Assembly: GCA_036897525.1 (NCBI GenBank)
Contig: JAYMTJ010000052.1
Coordinates: 1 to 64,000 of the forward strand
Length of the DNA stretch: 64,000 bases
Reading direction: 5' to 3'
DNA from: Pelargonium x hortorum
Lineage: Eukaryota > Streptophyta > Magnoliopsida > Geraniales > Geraniaceae
Within the stretch, counting starts at the first letter, position 1; each line of letters starts with the position of its first letter. The position numbers were made by a program, and so were the translations under genes. Shown here one piece after another: positions 26,611 through 38,800 of this stretch. The notes under the pieces were generated by a model, which was not told the DNA's origin, did no database searches, and saw only the letters and a program-made list of their open reading frames with translations.

Positions 26611-28399
26611 AATTATAATATAAAAAAGTCAAATCTTAGGTTTCTAGGCATCCCGAAACGTTTTTCTTGTCCGATATTGATTGGAACTTGTACTTATTTG
26701 ATATTTCCATAAAAGGGATTCCCCTCACCAAGTTCAGTGTGATGCTTATACTTGACTTGGAGTATTCGTACAGAACTTGTAACTAGAGATCTTTGAGCCT
26801 CGTAGTCTCTCTTAAATTCCTGCTTAGAGCTTAGATAAGGGCACCTAAATCTAAAACCTATGGTAGTGATTTGATTCTTGTGGATGAGTTTTTTTTTATA
26901 AATAAAACCAAAATAGAAAAAGGCGCTAGCCAAGAAACTTGAATGAATTAGAGCTTTTCCTGGAGTGAGGCATATTGTCAAATTTGTATTTATTTTAGAG
27001 GGGCTTTTCTCTTTAGGAGTTACCCATTCCTAAAGGAGAACTAGTGTAGTGAATTTCTAGATGGAAAAGTTTATTATATATTGGAAAAGCGTAAAATGAA
27101 AAATTCCGTTCTTCGCCGAATTCAATTTACAATAGAGAGAAAAGGTAAACTCAGCCCCTTAGGATCTCGTGTTAGGAAACGCTAGCATTAACCCTAATAT
27201 TCCAGGAGCTAGCTTAAGGGCTTTGGCATAAAAAGAAACTCATACTCAACTTATAAGCAAAAGACTCTCTCTAAAACTAGAAAAGCAGTTGAGCCATATC
27301 ACAAATACTACTTGGGTAGAAAAAAGCTTTCCCATTTATAGAGGACTGTATACTATACTTGATTCACAATGCTTATAGATCTAATTATTCCTTACTCAAT
27401 ACGGGATTTGCTAAAATCGTTCTTAACAGCTTAGTTACAAAGGATCTTAGATCAAGGCTTAAGCAAAAAGTTCGTCGTAACAGAGCGGTAAATAAAAAAA
27501 CTCTAGTAAAGATTAGGCTTACTCAGATAAGCCGAGAATTTGTGCGCTTACAAAAGCGGCTTTAGCTATAGCCGGTAATGTTTAAGAAATATAGGAAATG
27601 CGAGAGTTTCCATCTAAGGGATCCCTGTCCTGTGAAGACTCTTGCAATCGATAAAGACCTCTATCTTAATCCCCGGGGGTATAAAAGGCTGCTACTCATT
27701 TTTGGAACTGGCACAAGAATTTAGAGCTATCTTAGGAGGCCCGATTACAGAAAAGCTATCCTACATCCAGCTTCCAATTCCAGAGGAACCCTTGTCAATC
27801 TAAAAATTAACCCTTAAAACTCTGCTTTCAAATAGTACAACTGGGAGAGAGGGCTAAAAAGGGTATAGCTTTTTCCGGAATGGGATATCCCTACCTAACT
27901 AAGTATCTTAGTATATTAAAAAACTTTGAACACCAAGTGAGATTGCCGAGGTTATTCCCTTTTGTAATTTAGTACTATACTAATTTCCTGTAAGCGCAAA
28001 AACAACATCTTAGATAAAACAAAAGTCTCTAGAGTACTCAAATGCAGAGTCTCAGCCCACAAGAAAGGTGAAAAAATCCCTAAAAAAAGAGTTTCAATAT
28101 CCTCCTTCACCCATTTGACTGGAGAACTCCTTGCTTTTTGAATTAACAAGGTAAACAAGCGACTCTAAAAAAAGCATAAAGCAACGGACTTTTATCCTAA
28201 TTATGAAAGCCCTTTTACCGAACATGGAAACCCTATTAAATAAAGAGAGTTAGCTCAATGTAGGAGGGTCTTAAATATGGTTTTAGCTACCAAAAGACCC
28301 TGTAAAGCAGCAAGAACTCAAAAAAAGTCAAAAGAAAAGGGTTTTGAGACTCTTTCTTATCAAGTGCGTTTTCGGTGTAAACTTCTAAAAGAAGTGGAT
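26611..28399. other. Gene-free stretch
   Basis: No gene recognised. A short basic frame (27,359-27,565, about 18 Lys/Arg in 68 residues) would have to start at TTG and matches no ribosomal protein I can name. A 95-codon minus-strand frame at 26,694-26,981 is likewise unrecognised. GGGATTCC occurs at 26,715-26,722. Confidence 0.6.
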
Positions 28400-29470
28400 T
28401 TGAATTCTTTGCAAGGTATAAGTTTTCCAGAATTTCAGTAATTTCATTATTTTTAAGTTCTGGGATATTACTAGAATATAAAGTGTACCTGGAGTTGCCT
28501 ATGTTTTAGTGTTTTTTAAGGGCAGTGCTTTTACAAATTTACAAATAGGGCTTTGCAGTATGGGATATTCCAGGGTTTCAGGCTAGCCAGTTTCTTGGGT
28601 GTTGGTTTAAGGGACTTAGTAAGTAAAGTAAGACTTTAGGATACTCTTTCCTAGGGTGGGATATTTAAAGTAAGAGAGTAGTCCCCTTGTGCTATGTTAA
28701 TAAATTCGTATAAGTTCCTTGGGGGAGTCACTCTATAGATCTAGATATATAGGATATTTTTGGAGCAAGTCAATGAGGAAACTTCTAAAAAAAGGCGGCA
28801 CTAAGAATAGAAACTTTAGAAAGTTATAGGGTTAGGCTTTCTCAAGAAAGGTTTTAGCAGTCTATTAGGGAAAGTTGTTATAGTAGCTAATAAGAAGAAG
28901 CAGACTGGAGTATAGGTTTGACTGACTCATTTTATTAGGTATGAAGCTATAGAATCCGAGTGCTGCAAGTATAGCTCTAAGGAAAGTTATGAAACTATGA
29001 AGTTGCTTTAACGTTCCTTAGTTTTCTAGGTTTCCAGTTAAAGTTCTATAAAGCTAACTAAATGGTAAGGCAGTTTTCTTTCTGATCCAGTCTAATAAGA
29101 AAGATTTTAGTTTTCTGGGGAGAGTGTTCCACATTTATGCAAGTCAAGAAACTTCTAGGAAAGGGGGGTATAAAAAAGGATTCTGGTAAAACGAAATTGC
29201 ATTTACCTGCGTTTGAAATCCTTTAAGTTTTTACTAAAAATGCAAAATATATAGGAGCTTTACCCTTTGATTCCGATTCCTAAAAATTTGAAGTTAAGGG
29301 AAGGCAAGTTAAGATAGAGAAAGTGCTGTTCTGAAGAGTTTCAAATAACGAGGCTATAGTACTTTAGGAAGTGTTTATAAAAAAGGCAATATCTTTTTAG
29401 AGGGCAAAAAAAAGGGGGTTTTATAAGATAAAGAGTAAGAAAGAAGTAAGTCAACAAAGTCCGTCAGTCA
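28400..29470 (+). repeat. Hub of diverged G-skewed dispersed repeats
   Basis: About 1 kb in which G clearly exceeds C on the plus strand. It contains two copies of the AAGTCAA..AAACTTCTA core (28,767-28,787 and 29,142-29,158), related to each other and to 4,541-4,562. It has a TATAGTAGCTAATAAGAAG string (28,879-28,897) like those at 5,303 and 26,351 (minus), and a TTTCCAGTTAAAGTTCTA string (29,031-29,048) matched at 49,913-49,933. Near 29,430, GAGTAAGAAAGAAG recurs at about 44,999. No open frame of note. I read it as a nest of old copies of one or more short repeat families. I do not recognise the family. Confidence 0.5.
29002..29050 (+). repeat. 50-base diverged repeat, copy A
   Basis: Runs TTGCT, TTCCTT, GTTTT, TTTCCAGTT, AAAGTTCTA in that order, as does 49,881-49,934 with small insertions. 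The shared order of five short blocks makes chance unlikely, although each block alone is weak. Confidence 0.55.
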
Positions 29471-30046
29471 GATGGGTGTTATCTTCTAGTGTATCTATGC
29501 ACTATTCAGTTTGTCTCCTCCTTTTCGATAAGAACAAGAGAGCAAGAGGAAACCGTCTTACTAATACAATTCTAACTCTCTAGTACTAGTAATCTTCTAT
29601 ACTCTATAAGACAATAAGTACCTAATATCCCTTCTTCCAAGAACCCTAGCTCTCTTTTAGAGAAATTCTCCAAACAGTTATCGCGTAATGGATTTCGAGA
29701 AATATATCAACGCGACTCCTAGGAAAAACTAACCAGCTTTGTAATTTGAAAATCGAATGAATAGAAAATCTCAAAACAAAAAAGTCGCTTCTCTACTAAA
29801 TAACAAGTCAGTTTTCTTTAGAACCCGATCCTTGGTATGTAATCGAGGGTATTATTCCTAAGAGTCAATTGAAAATGGCTGTAAATAGGCATCAAAGGAG
29901 GAAAAAATCTGTGATAGAATTTATCCAACAAAAAAAAGGTACCCGAACAAAAGACATTTTAGATATAAACCTTACTTTGAATTAATCTGTATTCATATAA
30001 TCTATAGGATTTCTGGAAAGTCTTTACTGAAAGGTGTAATATGATA
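29471..30046. other. Gene-free stretch
   Basis: Nothing recognised. GTCA is tandemly doubled near 29,463-29,470. AT-rich sequence with scattered GC clusters. Confidence 0.6.
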
Positions 30047-30065
30047 AGGGATTCCTGAGGTTTAT
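30047..30065 (+). repeat. GGGATTCC mini-motif, longest form
   Basis: AGGGATTCCTGAGGTTTAT matches 56,604-56,621 with one base missing there, and shares its first 13 bases with 26,434-26,446. It is one of at least 12 plus-strand sites with the eight-base core. Confidence 0.6.
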
Positions 30066-30500
30066 AAAGTGGAAGTAGTAAAGTACGGGATTGCTTGTTC
30101 CTGTTCCTTTGTTTCCAATTCTTCCTTAAGTCAAAAGAGTCATTTTTAGTTAAAAAAGCTAAAGGAAGTCCGTGGTTTCCAGTTTTTTTCTTTTCTAGTA
30201 ATTAAACTTAAACTTTTAGAGTCCATTTTCTTTTGTTGTTGGTCCTAGTGTAAGATGGGATGGTATATACTCCAATAGTACTAAATACCTTACCCTCCCT
30301 TCGGATGGCTACAGGGATTCCTAATCTCTCTCTAAGGTTATAGTCGATAAAGAACAAAGGCAATGAGGTATGAAATGACTTACTTACAATTCCTATACTA
30401 ACTATTTACTACTCTCTAAAACAATACAAGTCAAATAGATCAAATAGAAAAAACTAGAATTAAGGAACAATTACTAAAAGAAATAACTATGACTAGCTCC

Positions 30501-30537
30501 TATACTATACTATACTATACTATACTATACTATACTA
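30501..30537. repeat. TATAC microsatellite, about 7.4 units
   Basis: A perfect pentanucleotide array. Shorter interrupted runs of the same unit occur near 13,958 and 58,390, so the unit may be prone to slippage in this genome. Confidence 0.95.
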
Positions 30538-31514
30538 ATAGCTACGGAAAATAGGGAACACTAAGGGCAGGGCATAATACTTATCTTTTTTTGTGTCATA
30601 ATGCTTAACCTCTTCCGAGATTTCTGTAGGGTAACAATAGGGATTCTTCTTTATAGAAAATTTATCTAACCTGAGGCTAGAAATAAGGAGTCCCTCTGTA
30701 ATAAGTGGATCTAAGGCATGGTTTTTTCATTGAGTAAATAAAGAATTCGGTTTATTTCATTTTATTAATATTCCCTTTTCTCATCTTGTATAAGTAAAGT
30801 TACGGGGCAAGGACTCTATAATTAGAGTATTTCCGAGCTTTTCCTAGCCAGATTATTCTAAATTATGAGTATAGGCTTATGAGGGGTCCTCTTGTGAAAG
30901 GCTTTGGTCACTCCCCAAAGGCAGAAAAGGGAGCTTATTCTATGAGGTTTTAAAGTTCACAAGAAATTAACATAAAAGAGTACTCTTTTGTATACCTTTT
31001 CATAAATATTAGGGATCATGCATAAGTATTTCCGAACTAGTGGATTTCTAGTTGGCATGCTTTCAAAGGAGAGAGCGCTTTCACAAGCTAGACATTTCCT
31101 TGGGTCGAGTGTACACCTTACCTTCATTACCGACTGGAACTGAGCTAGCTGACTGGGTCTTTCATCGGACAGCTTGGTAAGGAATACAGAAAGCAAATAA
31201 GGAGGTTGTGGAATTAGAGTTCGGTTAGCTATTAGTGTTTAGTTTAAGATATAGATTCTCTAAATACCTGCCATTACATGTCTTGAAAGTGATCCTACAG
31301 TCCCGTCCCTGAAAAGCAAGCTCTGTCTCTGTATCAGCCATCGAGTTGAATCTTATTCATTCATAACTTTCCACATAGATAGACTTCTATTTGTCTTTGT
31401 CAGAAACTTCTTACCTATTTAGATGCCCTTTGCGCCGAGGGACCCTTAGATCAGAAAAGTGAACTCGGAGTAGGTCAAAAAGTATCTACTCAAACGCCGC
31501 TTTACCTCTAGCAA
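30538..31514. other. Gene-free stretch before the rps12 fossil
   Basis: No gene recognised. The minus-strand frame at 30,957-31,196 has no known motif. A short hairpin, CCCT-TTGCGCCG-AGGG, lies near 31,424-31,439. Bases 31,300-31,510 are somewhat GC-richer and might be further decayed plastid DNA, but I see neither rps12 exon 2 nor the intron 5' end. Confidence 0.55.
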
Positions 31515-32015
31515 AGTGTATGCCCAATAACGAAAGTTTCGTAAGGGTAAGGGGACTGGAGCAGGCTACGGCTACCCTGAGACAAAAGATCTTCTTTCTA
31601 AAGAGATTAGATTCGGAACTATTATATATGTCCAAGGTCCAATATGGAAATAATTTCAGAGATTTTCCCTGACTCTGTCCGTGTCAACAAACAATTTGAA
31701 ATCCCTCGACTTTTTTTAGAACAGGTCCGAAATAGCAATGATTCGAAGCACTTCGTTTACACTATTTCGGAAACCCAAGGACTCAATCGTATGGGTATGT
31801 AAAATAAAGGATTTCCAATCAATCCTAGCGGGAAAAGGAGGGAAATGGATACTCAATTGAAAGTGAGTAAACAGAATGAATTCCATACTTGATCTCATAT
31901 ATACATATAGAATTCTGTGGAAAGCCCTATTCCATGAAAGTCGTATGTACGGCTTGGAGGGAGATCTTTCATATCTTTTGAGATCCACCCTACAGGGTCC
32001 AAAAAGCCAAAATAA
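31515..32015 (+). pseudogene. rps12: Chloroplast rps12 fragment: 3' intron and last exon
   Basis: In chloroplasts, rps12 encodes small-subunit protein S12, and its 3' half is split by a cis-spliced group II intron. This stretch follows the 3' part of that intron almost base for base, including CCCAATAACGAAAGTTTCGT at 31,523-31,542, the run around TCCGTGTCAACAAACAATTT, and domain V at about 31,922-31,953 with its AGCC start and GAAA tetraloop. The 26-base last exon follows as a damaged remnant (31,994-32,015) that still ends in GCCAAAATAA. Exon 2 and the intron 5' half are missing, so nothing can be spliced. Compared with the chloroplast sequence I remember, it carries five tandem duplications of 4-6 bases and several small deletions. 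It continues directly into rps7, as in chloroplasts. It is plastid DNA moved into another genome and decayed. Confidence 0.9.
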
Positions 32016-32069
32016 ATGATTTTAGCCCTTCTAAAAAACGGATTATTGAACTGAACCCCTTTCACGCTC

Positions 32070-32154
32070 ATGTCACGCCGAGATCCTGCAGAAAAAAAAA
32101 CTGTCAAACGCGATCCATTTATCGTAATCGAGTAGTTAACATGTTGATTAACCG
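32070..32154 (+). pseudogene. rps7: Chloroplast rps7 5' fragment
   Basis: It begins ATGTCACGCCGAGATCC and reads MSRRDPAEKKTVKRDP, close to the start of chloroplast ribosomal protein S7 (MSRRGTAEEKTAKSDP). One base is then missing, and the next codons (IYRNR.VNML.NR) continue in another frame. Homology ends at about 32,154, after roughly 85 of about 468 bases. The 55-base spacer from the rps12 stop, including CCCCTTTCACGCTC just before the start codon, is the normal chloroplast spacer with a small duplication. The mitochondrial rps7 of plants begins quite differently, so this copy is of plastid type. It is non-functional: truncated and frameshifted. Confidence 0.9.
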
Positions 32155-34067
32155 TCGAAAAGAAAGAAGCTCTGCACAACAAAGGTCCAAGAAAGACTTA
32201 TCATTTTGCTTGCAATATACCCCTGAAAAGGATACCCCCCTTATTTAATATTTAATTTAAGAAATCCTTTGGCATTGACAAGAGTTTAACAATCAATCAA
32301 TATTTAGTTTCAGGTAGTACGCGAGTCGGCATATATAAAGGATTCCCTTGTATTTGTATTGACAAATTAGGACAGGTTATAACTAAGAGATGCAAGGATA
32401 TGTAAAGGTACGGGGGTACCTAATTAATAGCAATCAACGGGATGTACTCTACTCAAATAAGGGTGAGACGCTGGTTATATATACCCAGGATTTACGAGAA
32501 GTTCTATTCCTTCATTTCATATAATGTAGCGGGATTGAGTTTAACTTCGTTGTTTAGCAACCGAACCCTAAAAAAAAGCAACCTTCGTTGAAGTAGCACC
32601 CTTGTTATATTTCTGTAATATAAAAACCCTTACTAGGCCTTTCAAGTCTTTTTCAAGTAAAGCCACTGAATCCAAAGCCAAAGACTCCGCTTAACTTAAC
32701 GGGTTTATTCTCTTTTCTAGTACTTCTTTATATTATATATATAGCGCGTAGCTTTTTCAAAAACACACACACAAACTTCGGTGTTTTTTTTGTGACGTAA
32801 ATAAGCCAATCAGTCTTATATTATAAAGCCATCCTTGTATTATAACAGGCTTCTAGATCTTAGCTTAGCAATCTAAGTCTTAATTGGTTCTTTCTCTGTT
32901 CGTTAACTCTCTACATACAGACACCGGGAGCCTGTTGTACTGTATACTACTTGTTGCACTAAAATGTTGTATATAAGTCTAGGAAAACCTCTTTCATTTC
33001 TATCTGCCGATCACACTATACCTACTTACTCTTAGTAAATAGAATTTGAACTGACGCAAATATCTATAGGGTAACCAACAAAGGGTTACTACTCAAATCC
33101 TGGGTGAAACTTTAATGAAAGGTATAAAAAATAAGTAATATTAGATCCTAGAAGTAAACGGAATGCTTCTCTATTTTTTTGAGTCTTGAAAAAGGAATTT
33201 AGAGAGACCTAAATGCGTCTCCTTTTTGTATTACATAATATAAAGAGCCCTTACTAAGCGCCTTTCTATTTCAGTATCTATGACATCCTATTTAATCCGT
33301 AAGGTTTAGCTCTTATTTCTGAGTAAAAAAGCTCTATTAAATTACCATTCTCATCTATTATAAAGGTATATTTATACTTATTCCGTGCGGTAGCTCTGCT
33401 TGACCGAAGGCAAATCTTTTAACTCAATAACTAGACCCGCAGATCTTTTATTTTTAGTTTGTCTAATTATTGCTTGGAACGTCTACATATTAAGAAAAGG
33501 TTATTTTCTTTTAGACTATTTACTATTACGGGGAAGAGCCCAGGACCTTGTCCTTTTTTAGTTCCCTTATGCGTAGTACCTTTACATGAGAAGCTTAGTA
33601 AACAGCAGGATTAAAGCCTTTATAGAAGGTTGATTGGTACCAACCTTTTCGAAATGAATTCGTTTTGAACCATTGACATCCTTTTCCTTAGAATAAAGAG
33701 CACTGCCTTTTTTGAAATTTTTATGAGATAAAAGGAATCAGAACTATAGAACACTAAAAGGGTCCTTGAAAAAAAGACTAAAGTCCTCAAATCTTTTTTC
33801 ACCAAAGTCTCAGGCCCCCTATAAACTCAGGAAATAATGTAACTATCCTGTAGTAAATATATATAAATAAGGGTCCTCGCCAAAAATTAGAATCTATTTG
33901 ACAGCAGTAATTCTACACTTCCTTTCTACTCCCGGGAGTCCCACTTTTCATTCGCTAACTATGAAATGAAAAGAGTCTTTTTGCTTTTATAGATAGGCTA
34001 TAATTTGCACTTATTTTCTAGATTGTTGTCATTATTCAACAACAGATAATGAATGCTCAGAAAGCCT
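32155..34067. other. Gene-free AT-rich stretch
   Basis: No continuation of rps7 or of ndhB, its usual chloroplast neighbour, is visible. A short CA repeat followed by a T-rich run near 32,761-32,795 could fold back on itself. The remainder is AT-rich with scattered GC clusters. Confidence 0.6.
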
Positions 34068-34091
34068 AGTCTCCTCGTCACGCTGGAGACT
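34068..34091. other. Seven-base perfect hairpin
   Basis: AGTCTCC at 34,068-34,074 pairs with GGAGACT at 34,085-34,091 around a ten-base loop. There is no gene next to it. It is modest enough that several such hairpins are expected by chance in 64 kb. Confidence 0.5.
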
Positions 34092-35757
34092 CCGTAGAGG
34101 GAAACGTCTTATTCCCGCATTAGGAAAGAGTTAAGGATTACTATTAATTATTAGATTCTGGATACCTCCTAAATAAATTATGGATAAGAGGTCTACTATT
34201 AAGTCTATTTTAAATATAGCCCGCCTTAGTCAACTAGGTGGTTAAATAAGGTCTTCTGCCGAAAGTCCAATAGAGTACTCCTGGAGAATTCTTGCTATAA
34301 GACATTTTTTTCCAGAAAAAAATTTTTAGCCCCACTACCTTTACTTTATAGATAGACAGCACTTTTCCATAAACTTTTATAGTTTTTGTAAGGAAATTCC
34401 TGGATAGACACTAAGTTAAAAAAATTCTAGTTCAACAAATATTTATAAAGATCCCTTTTGATTCAGAGAGGAAAAGAAAAACATATTAATTACGAGAATT
34501 TCGGCCAAAAGAGCTCTAGCTTATGGGTAGATGTATTGCATTTTTATACAGGTTGCCCGATCCTTTCTTTTTTTTATCCGTACATTATACTTAGTCAATT
34601 TCTTTACATTAGCATTCCTTTCAGTTTTTTGATTTTATAAGTAGCATAGCAGAGCTCCTTATTTTTATTAATAGGCGTAGCGGAAGCACTTTTACAGCAA
34701 ACTCTAAAGAAGGACCTCTTTTTTGTGTTAATTTTTTTTACCAGCAACTTGCTAACAAGTAATTGTAGCTTGGACTAAAGTCAAGGGTTCCATAAAATGC
34801 CGATTGACGCGACATAAATAAATTCTAATATAACTTTACTTACAGTCTAACTTATTATTATTACTATTAAATTAAATAAGTTCAATATTACTAAAATTGA
34901 AATTTTTGATTCATGGGATAACTTGCTCAGCTCAGATAAAGCATATTTGACAAGACTAAGGCCTTGGGTTTTAGATAGATTACCCAACAGTGCCCGTAAA
35001 TTCGTAGTTAGCAAAGCATAGTCATGAAAAAAATGATCCTTTAATTAGATCGTATGATCTTTCAAGAACGGGTTAACTCGGTACAATCCGGATTGCTTTC
35101 TTACAGAACTATGAATTGTCGTTTATAGTACAAGGCTAAAGTATCCAGGTAGTAAAGTCTTAGAGTTTTTGGCCGGGATACCTAGAAACATCTTATAGAA
35201 CAATTGGAATGGGTTGTTTCGTATATTAAGTAGGCCTATTGTAAGTTATTACAAAATACAAAAACTGACCCTTTAGTTTTAGTTTTAGGTAGAATAGATC
35301 TTGAGCTAGCTAATTAATAGCATAAATCCGTTAGAAGAATAAATGAAATAATTTAAAGCAGCATGTGATCAACTAAAAGAAGAGAACTTTTGCAGCTGTA
35401 AACTAAACTACCTGGAATCTCTTATCTTAAACAGAAAAAAGAAGGAGCTTGTACATCCATGTAAATAGGACTTTACTAAATAGACGTGCAAAGAGATTCA
35501 AATTCCGTTAACCGAGCTCTATTATACAGAGCATACCTTCTCCCTTTTGACCCTACCAAGCAAAATAAGGTATTATATCGCTTAGAATTCTATAATAGAA
35601 AAAGGAAGAGCCCTTAATTCTTTGATATTTGGTAGGCAATTAAAGAGCAATCACGCCTCTTAAATCTGAATTCCCTAAGCAAGTAAAATTTTATTTAGGA
35701 GGTTTAGAATTGCGGGTCTACATTTTCTTAGCCATTGTAATCCTGGCGGCGTATCCA
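34092..35757. other. Gene-free AT-rich stretch
   Basis: Nothing recognised. GCTCA is doubled at about 34,924-34,933. A 60-codon frame at 34,458-34,640 is not recognisable. Confidence 0.6.
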
Positions 35758-35778
35758 AATCACTTAGATAAAGAATTA
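35758..35778 (+). repeat. 21-base exact repeat, copy A
   Basis: These 21 bases (starting AATCACTTAG, ending AAGAATTA) are identical to 53,465-53,485. Both copies have TGGCGG a few bases upstream (35,744-35,749 and 53,455-53,460), so the homology probably extends further with small indels. I do not recognise the source. Confidence 0.8.
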
Positions 35779-35855
35779 GGCAAAAAACAGGAGCCATTAC
35801 ATACAGAACAGGGGGATCCCTTCAACACTTCTCAGGCAAATTATAACGAAAGTTA

Positions 35856-35869
35856 GGGGCGGGCGGGGG
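35856..35869 (+). other. G-rich tract
   Basis: GGGGCGGGCGGGGG: three G-runs separated by single C residues, in DNA averaging about 36% GC. Three runs are one short of a standard intramolecular G-quadruplex. Confidence 0.8.
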
Positions 35870-38800
35870 TTTGCGCTTATGATCCGGACCAAAGGTTAAC
35901 CAGGAATTCTGCGGAGCAAATTAAGAGTATATCAAGGAACAACTCACTATTTAATTACAGCTTCAGGAATTCGGCTCTAATAAAAACCAGATTATATAGT
36001 AAACATTTCCATTCCTATATTTTCTTTTATAGCACAAGTCCTCGATATCATAAAGAGTTTCTCGACTGAATTCTAGAAAAGTTCTAAAATGCCAGTTATT
36101 AGGAGTAAAATAGGTAGTAATTTTAGTCAAAATTCCAAAAAAAAGTCAGATACTAACTAAACTAAGTATTACCTTAGTTAGTTATTATTAGCATTGCTAG
36201 TTTGTTAAACAACACCTTTTCTCTATCAAAATTGGCAAGAATTCCGTGAGGAGGCGTATTAAATTAATTGGTGGGGACTCTGAACTATAAGAGTCGCGAA
36301 ATAGTTTAATAAAAGCATATGAGCTCCCACAGCTTCCATACAAGAGCGAGATCCGGGCTTAGATTTTCATTAAATTAAATAAAAAATGGTTAAAACAAAT
36401 CAAATTTGAATGACGCTGCTTCAAATCCCATACAGAGTAAATCCGGGAATCAACAAAAAAAAAGTAGGGATTCCACCTACGGTTATACCCCCTTATCGAA
36501 CTGAGGTTTCCCCTCATCCGCTTATTCTGAATTGTTATTTAGAACAATAATTACATACGTATCCTAGTTATTTCACGTAAATTAGTACTTTTTATTAGTT
36601 TGTCTTGTGGTACTAAATAATGTCTTGGGGTTCAAGTGCCTATGCTATAGGACAATTTTCTTAAGTTATAGTCATTTTGAATGATATATTAGGTATCGTC
36701 AATGTCCCGACTGTTAAGTTTGTAATCCCGCTTTAATTACCAGGTTCCATAGAACTGGATTCGATGAAAAAAATTGATCTGGGAGCTTTTACTTTACTAC
36801 TAAGAAATTACCTCGGTAAAATCGTTCGTTATCAGATCGACCTGACCCCTTTTCGAAGTGAGACTTTAATATTCTTGAGGTACAAATACAAATAGGGTTT
36901 AGTTTAAGACTTGAACTTTCAAATTTTAAGCACTCACTTTACCGAATAGGTATTGAAGACAAAGAAGTTACTCTTTCTATTTATTAAGGGATGCTTCGTA
37001 AATCATCAATACATTTTATCTAGACGATTCTTTCTAATTTCAATTTAATATAGAGTTTTTTTTGTACCTTTGAAAAGACTTAGGAATTGCCTTTCATCTT
37101 CTATTTTAAAGCTTTCACTTCAACTTGACTTAAACTAAAACTGGGAAACAACACCAAAAGGAAACACATTAACCTGAGTTATTTAGACTCATAAAGCCCT
37201 TATTCTCGGGAATTGGTAACAACAAAAGAACACAAAAAGCCAAAACTGCTTTCTTTCTTACCTATTTTATTGACTTACTTTCTCTTATGAGTCTTTGTTT
37301 TACGAGTCTTAGGAGCCTCTTATAGTATAGCTATAGCCTAAAATAAAAAGGGGGAGCCTCGGGATATTCCGTTTATAGTACTCCATACAAAAAAGGTACT
37401 GAATAGACAAAAGGAAGAAATTAACCTTAGATTCTTTGTTACTAACACAAATTGTAGGGCCTTTTCCGTGCACTATATCGAGAGTTAACACCTCCACTTA
37501 ATTCATATTATTTCAAATTTTATAAGGAAGTCCCAATGTCTACAATAAAATAAGTAATCCCGAAAGAAACTTATTTTTTTATTAGCTCTAAATAGAACAA
37601 AATCCTGTATTGATTTCCTTGAGTTGAGAAAGAAATAAAGAGATATCCTGTTGACACATAGTACTCACTCTCTAAAAAAAGAAAAATGCGCAAAATACCC
37701 GCGGAAAGGGGCTTGTTCCGAGTCGCTCCAGTGAAGTTTATAGCACTTATAATATACTATACTATTATTAGTATTCACTATTGTAAAATACAGACTTCTC
37801 CTATTTCTTATCAAACCCATGTAAAAGCACGGAATCCGTTGTCAAGAAAGAGTAGATTTTCAGGCTTAACTTAGTTATTTTGAAACCTTTGAAAAGAAAT
37901 AAGGGAATCGACCCAAGGCAAGGGTCCAATTCTTTGTCTATATAACAAACAAACAAAGATATTTGTTTTTATTCAAAAAGGAATGCTTGATTGAGTAAAA
38001 TTGAGGATAAATTTTTACTCTTTATAAAGAGACGTTATACTAAACCATTAATCTATTTTATTTTAGTTAAGCTATTAATTTATTTCATAAGGTCTCCTTT
38101 TAACCTTTTGAAAATGCTTCGGGGGTGGGGGTCGTTTCTATATAGTATAAGCTTTCGTAAGAGCTTCCTTTTCAAGTATATCTTACAAACCTTTTGTAAT
38201 ATGTTACCCAATTTTGTTCTAAGCATAAACAACCTATGTAAGCTCCGGTCCTTTCAACTTAAAATTATCCACTTATAGTGACTTTTGGCCCTTTTTGAGT
38301 AAAGAGATTCTTATTTCTCTAACTAATAAGGCCTCCCTTAAATAAATTGTAAGACTTAGAACACTGAAAATCTCACAAATGAGAGTAAAGCAAGAAGCCT
38401 CTAAAAAAAAAAGCCTGCCCTGTATGAAGAGTACTTCTATTAATAATATAAAGGTTTTCTTTTTTGGAATCCCCGTTTTTAATTGTAGATAGCGTAGAAG
38501 CAGAGCCCCACTTACGTAAAATGGCACAAATTATAACCCTCTTGTAATGCCAAGGAATGCTTAGTGTAAAAATATCAGGATATTATATAGCCGTCATAGG
38601 ATTTCAGTGAAACTTTTTAATAGTATTTATTAAGGGTCAGGGTTCTGCATTTTAAGTGACTAAAGTCAAATCAAATTCTATCTTTTTTTGAAGTTTCAAG
38701 ATTGGGCCAGTTACGAGGTTTAGTAAACTGTTTATAGCGTCAAGCACTAGTTTGGTTTTTATGCTAAAAAAGTACTCTAAGGGTTTTTTTAGGATTATTA

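Noticed and set aside
30501-30537. Possible CRISPR-like array
   Set aside because: It is a plain pentanucleotide microsatellite with no spacers. No CRISPR array was seen anywhere.
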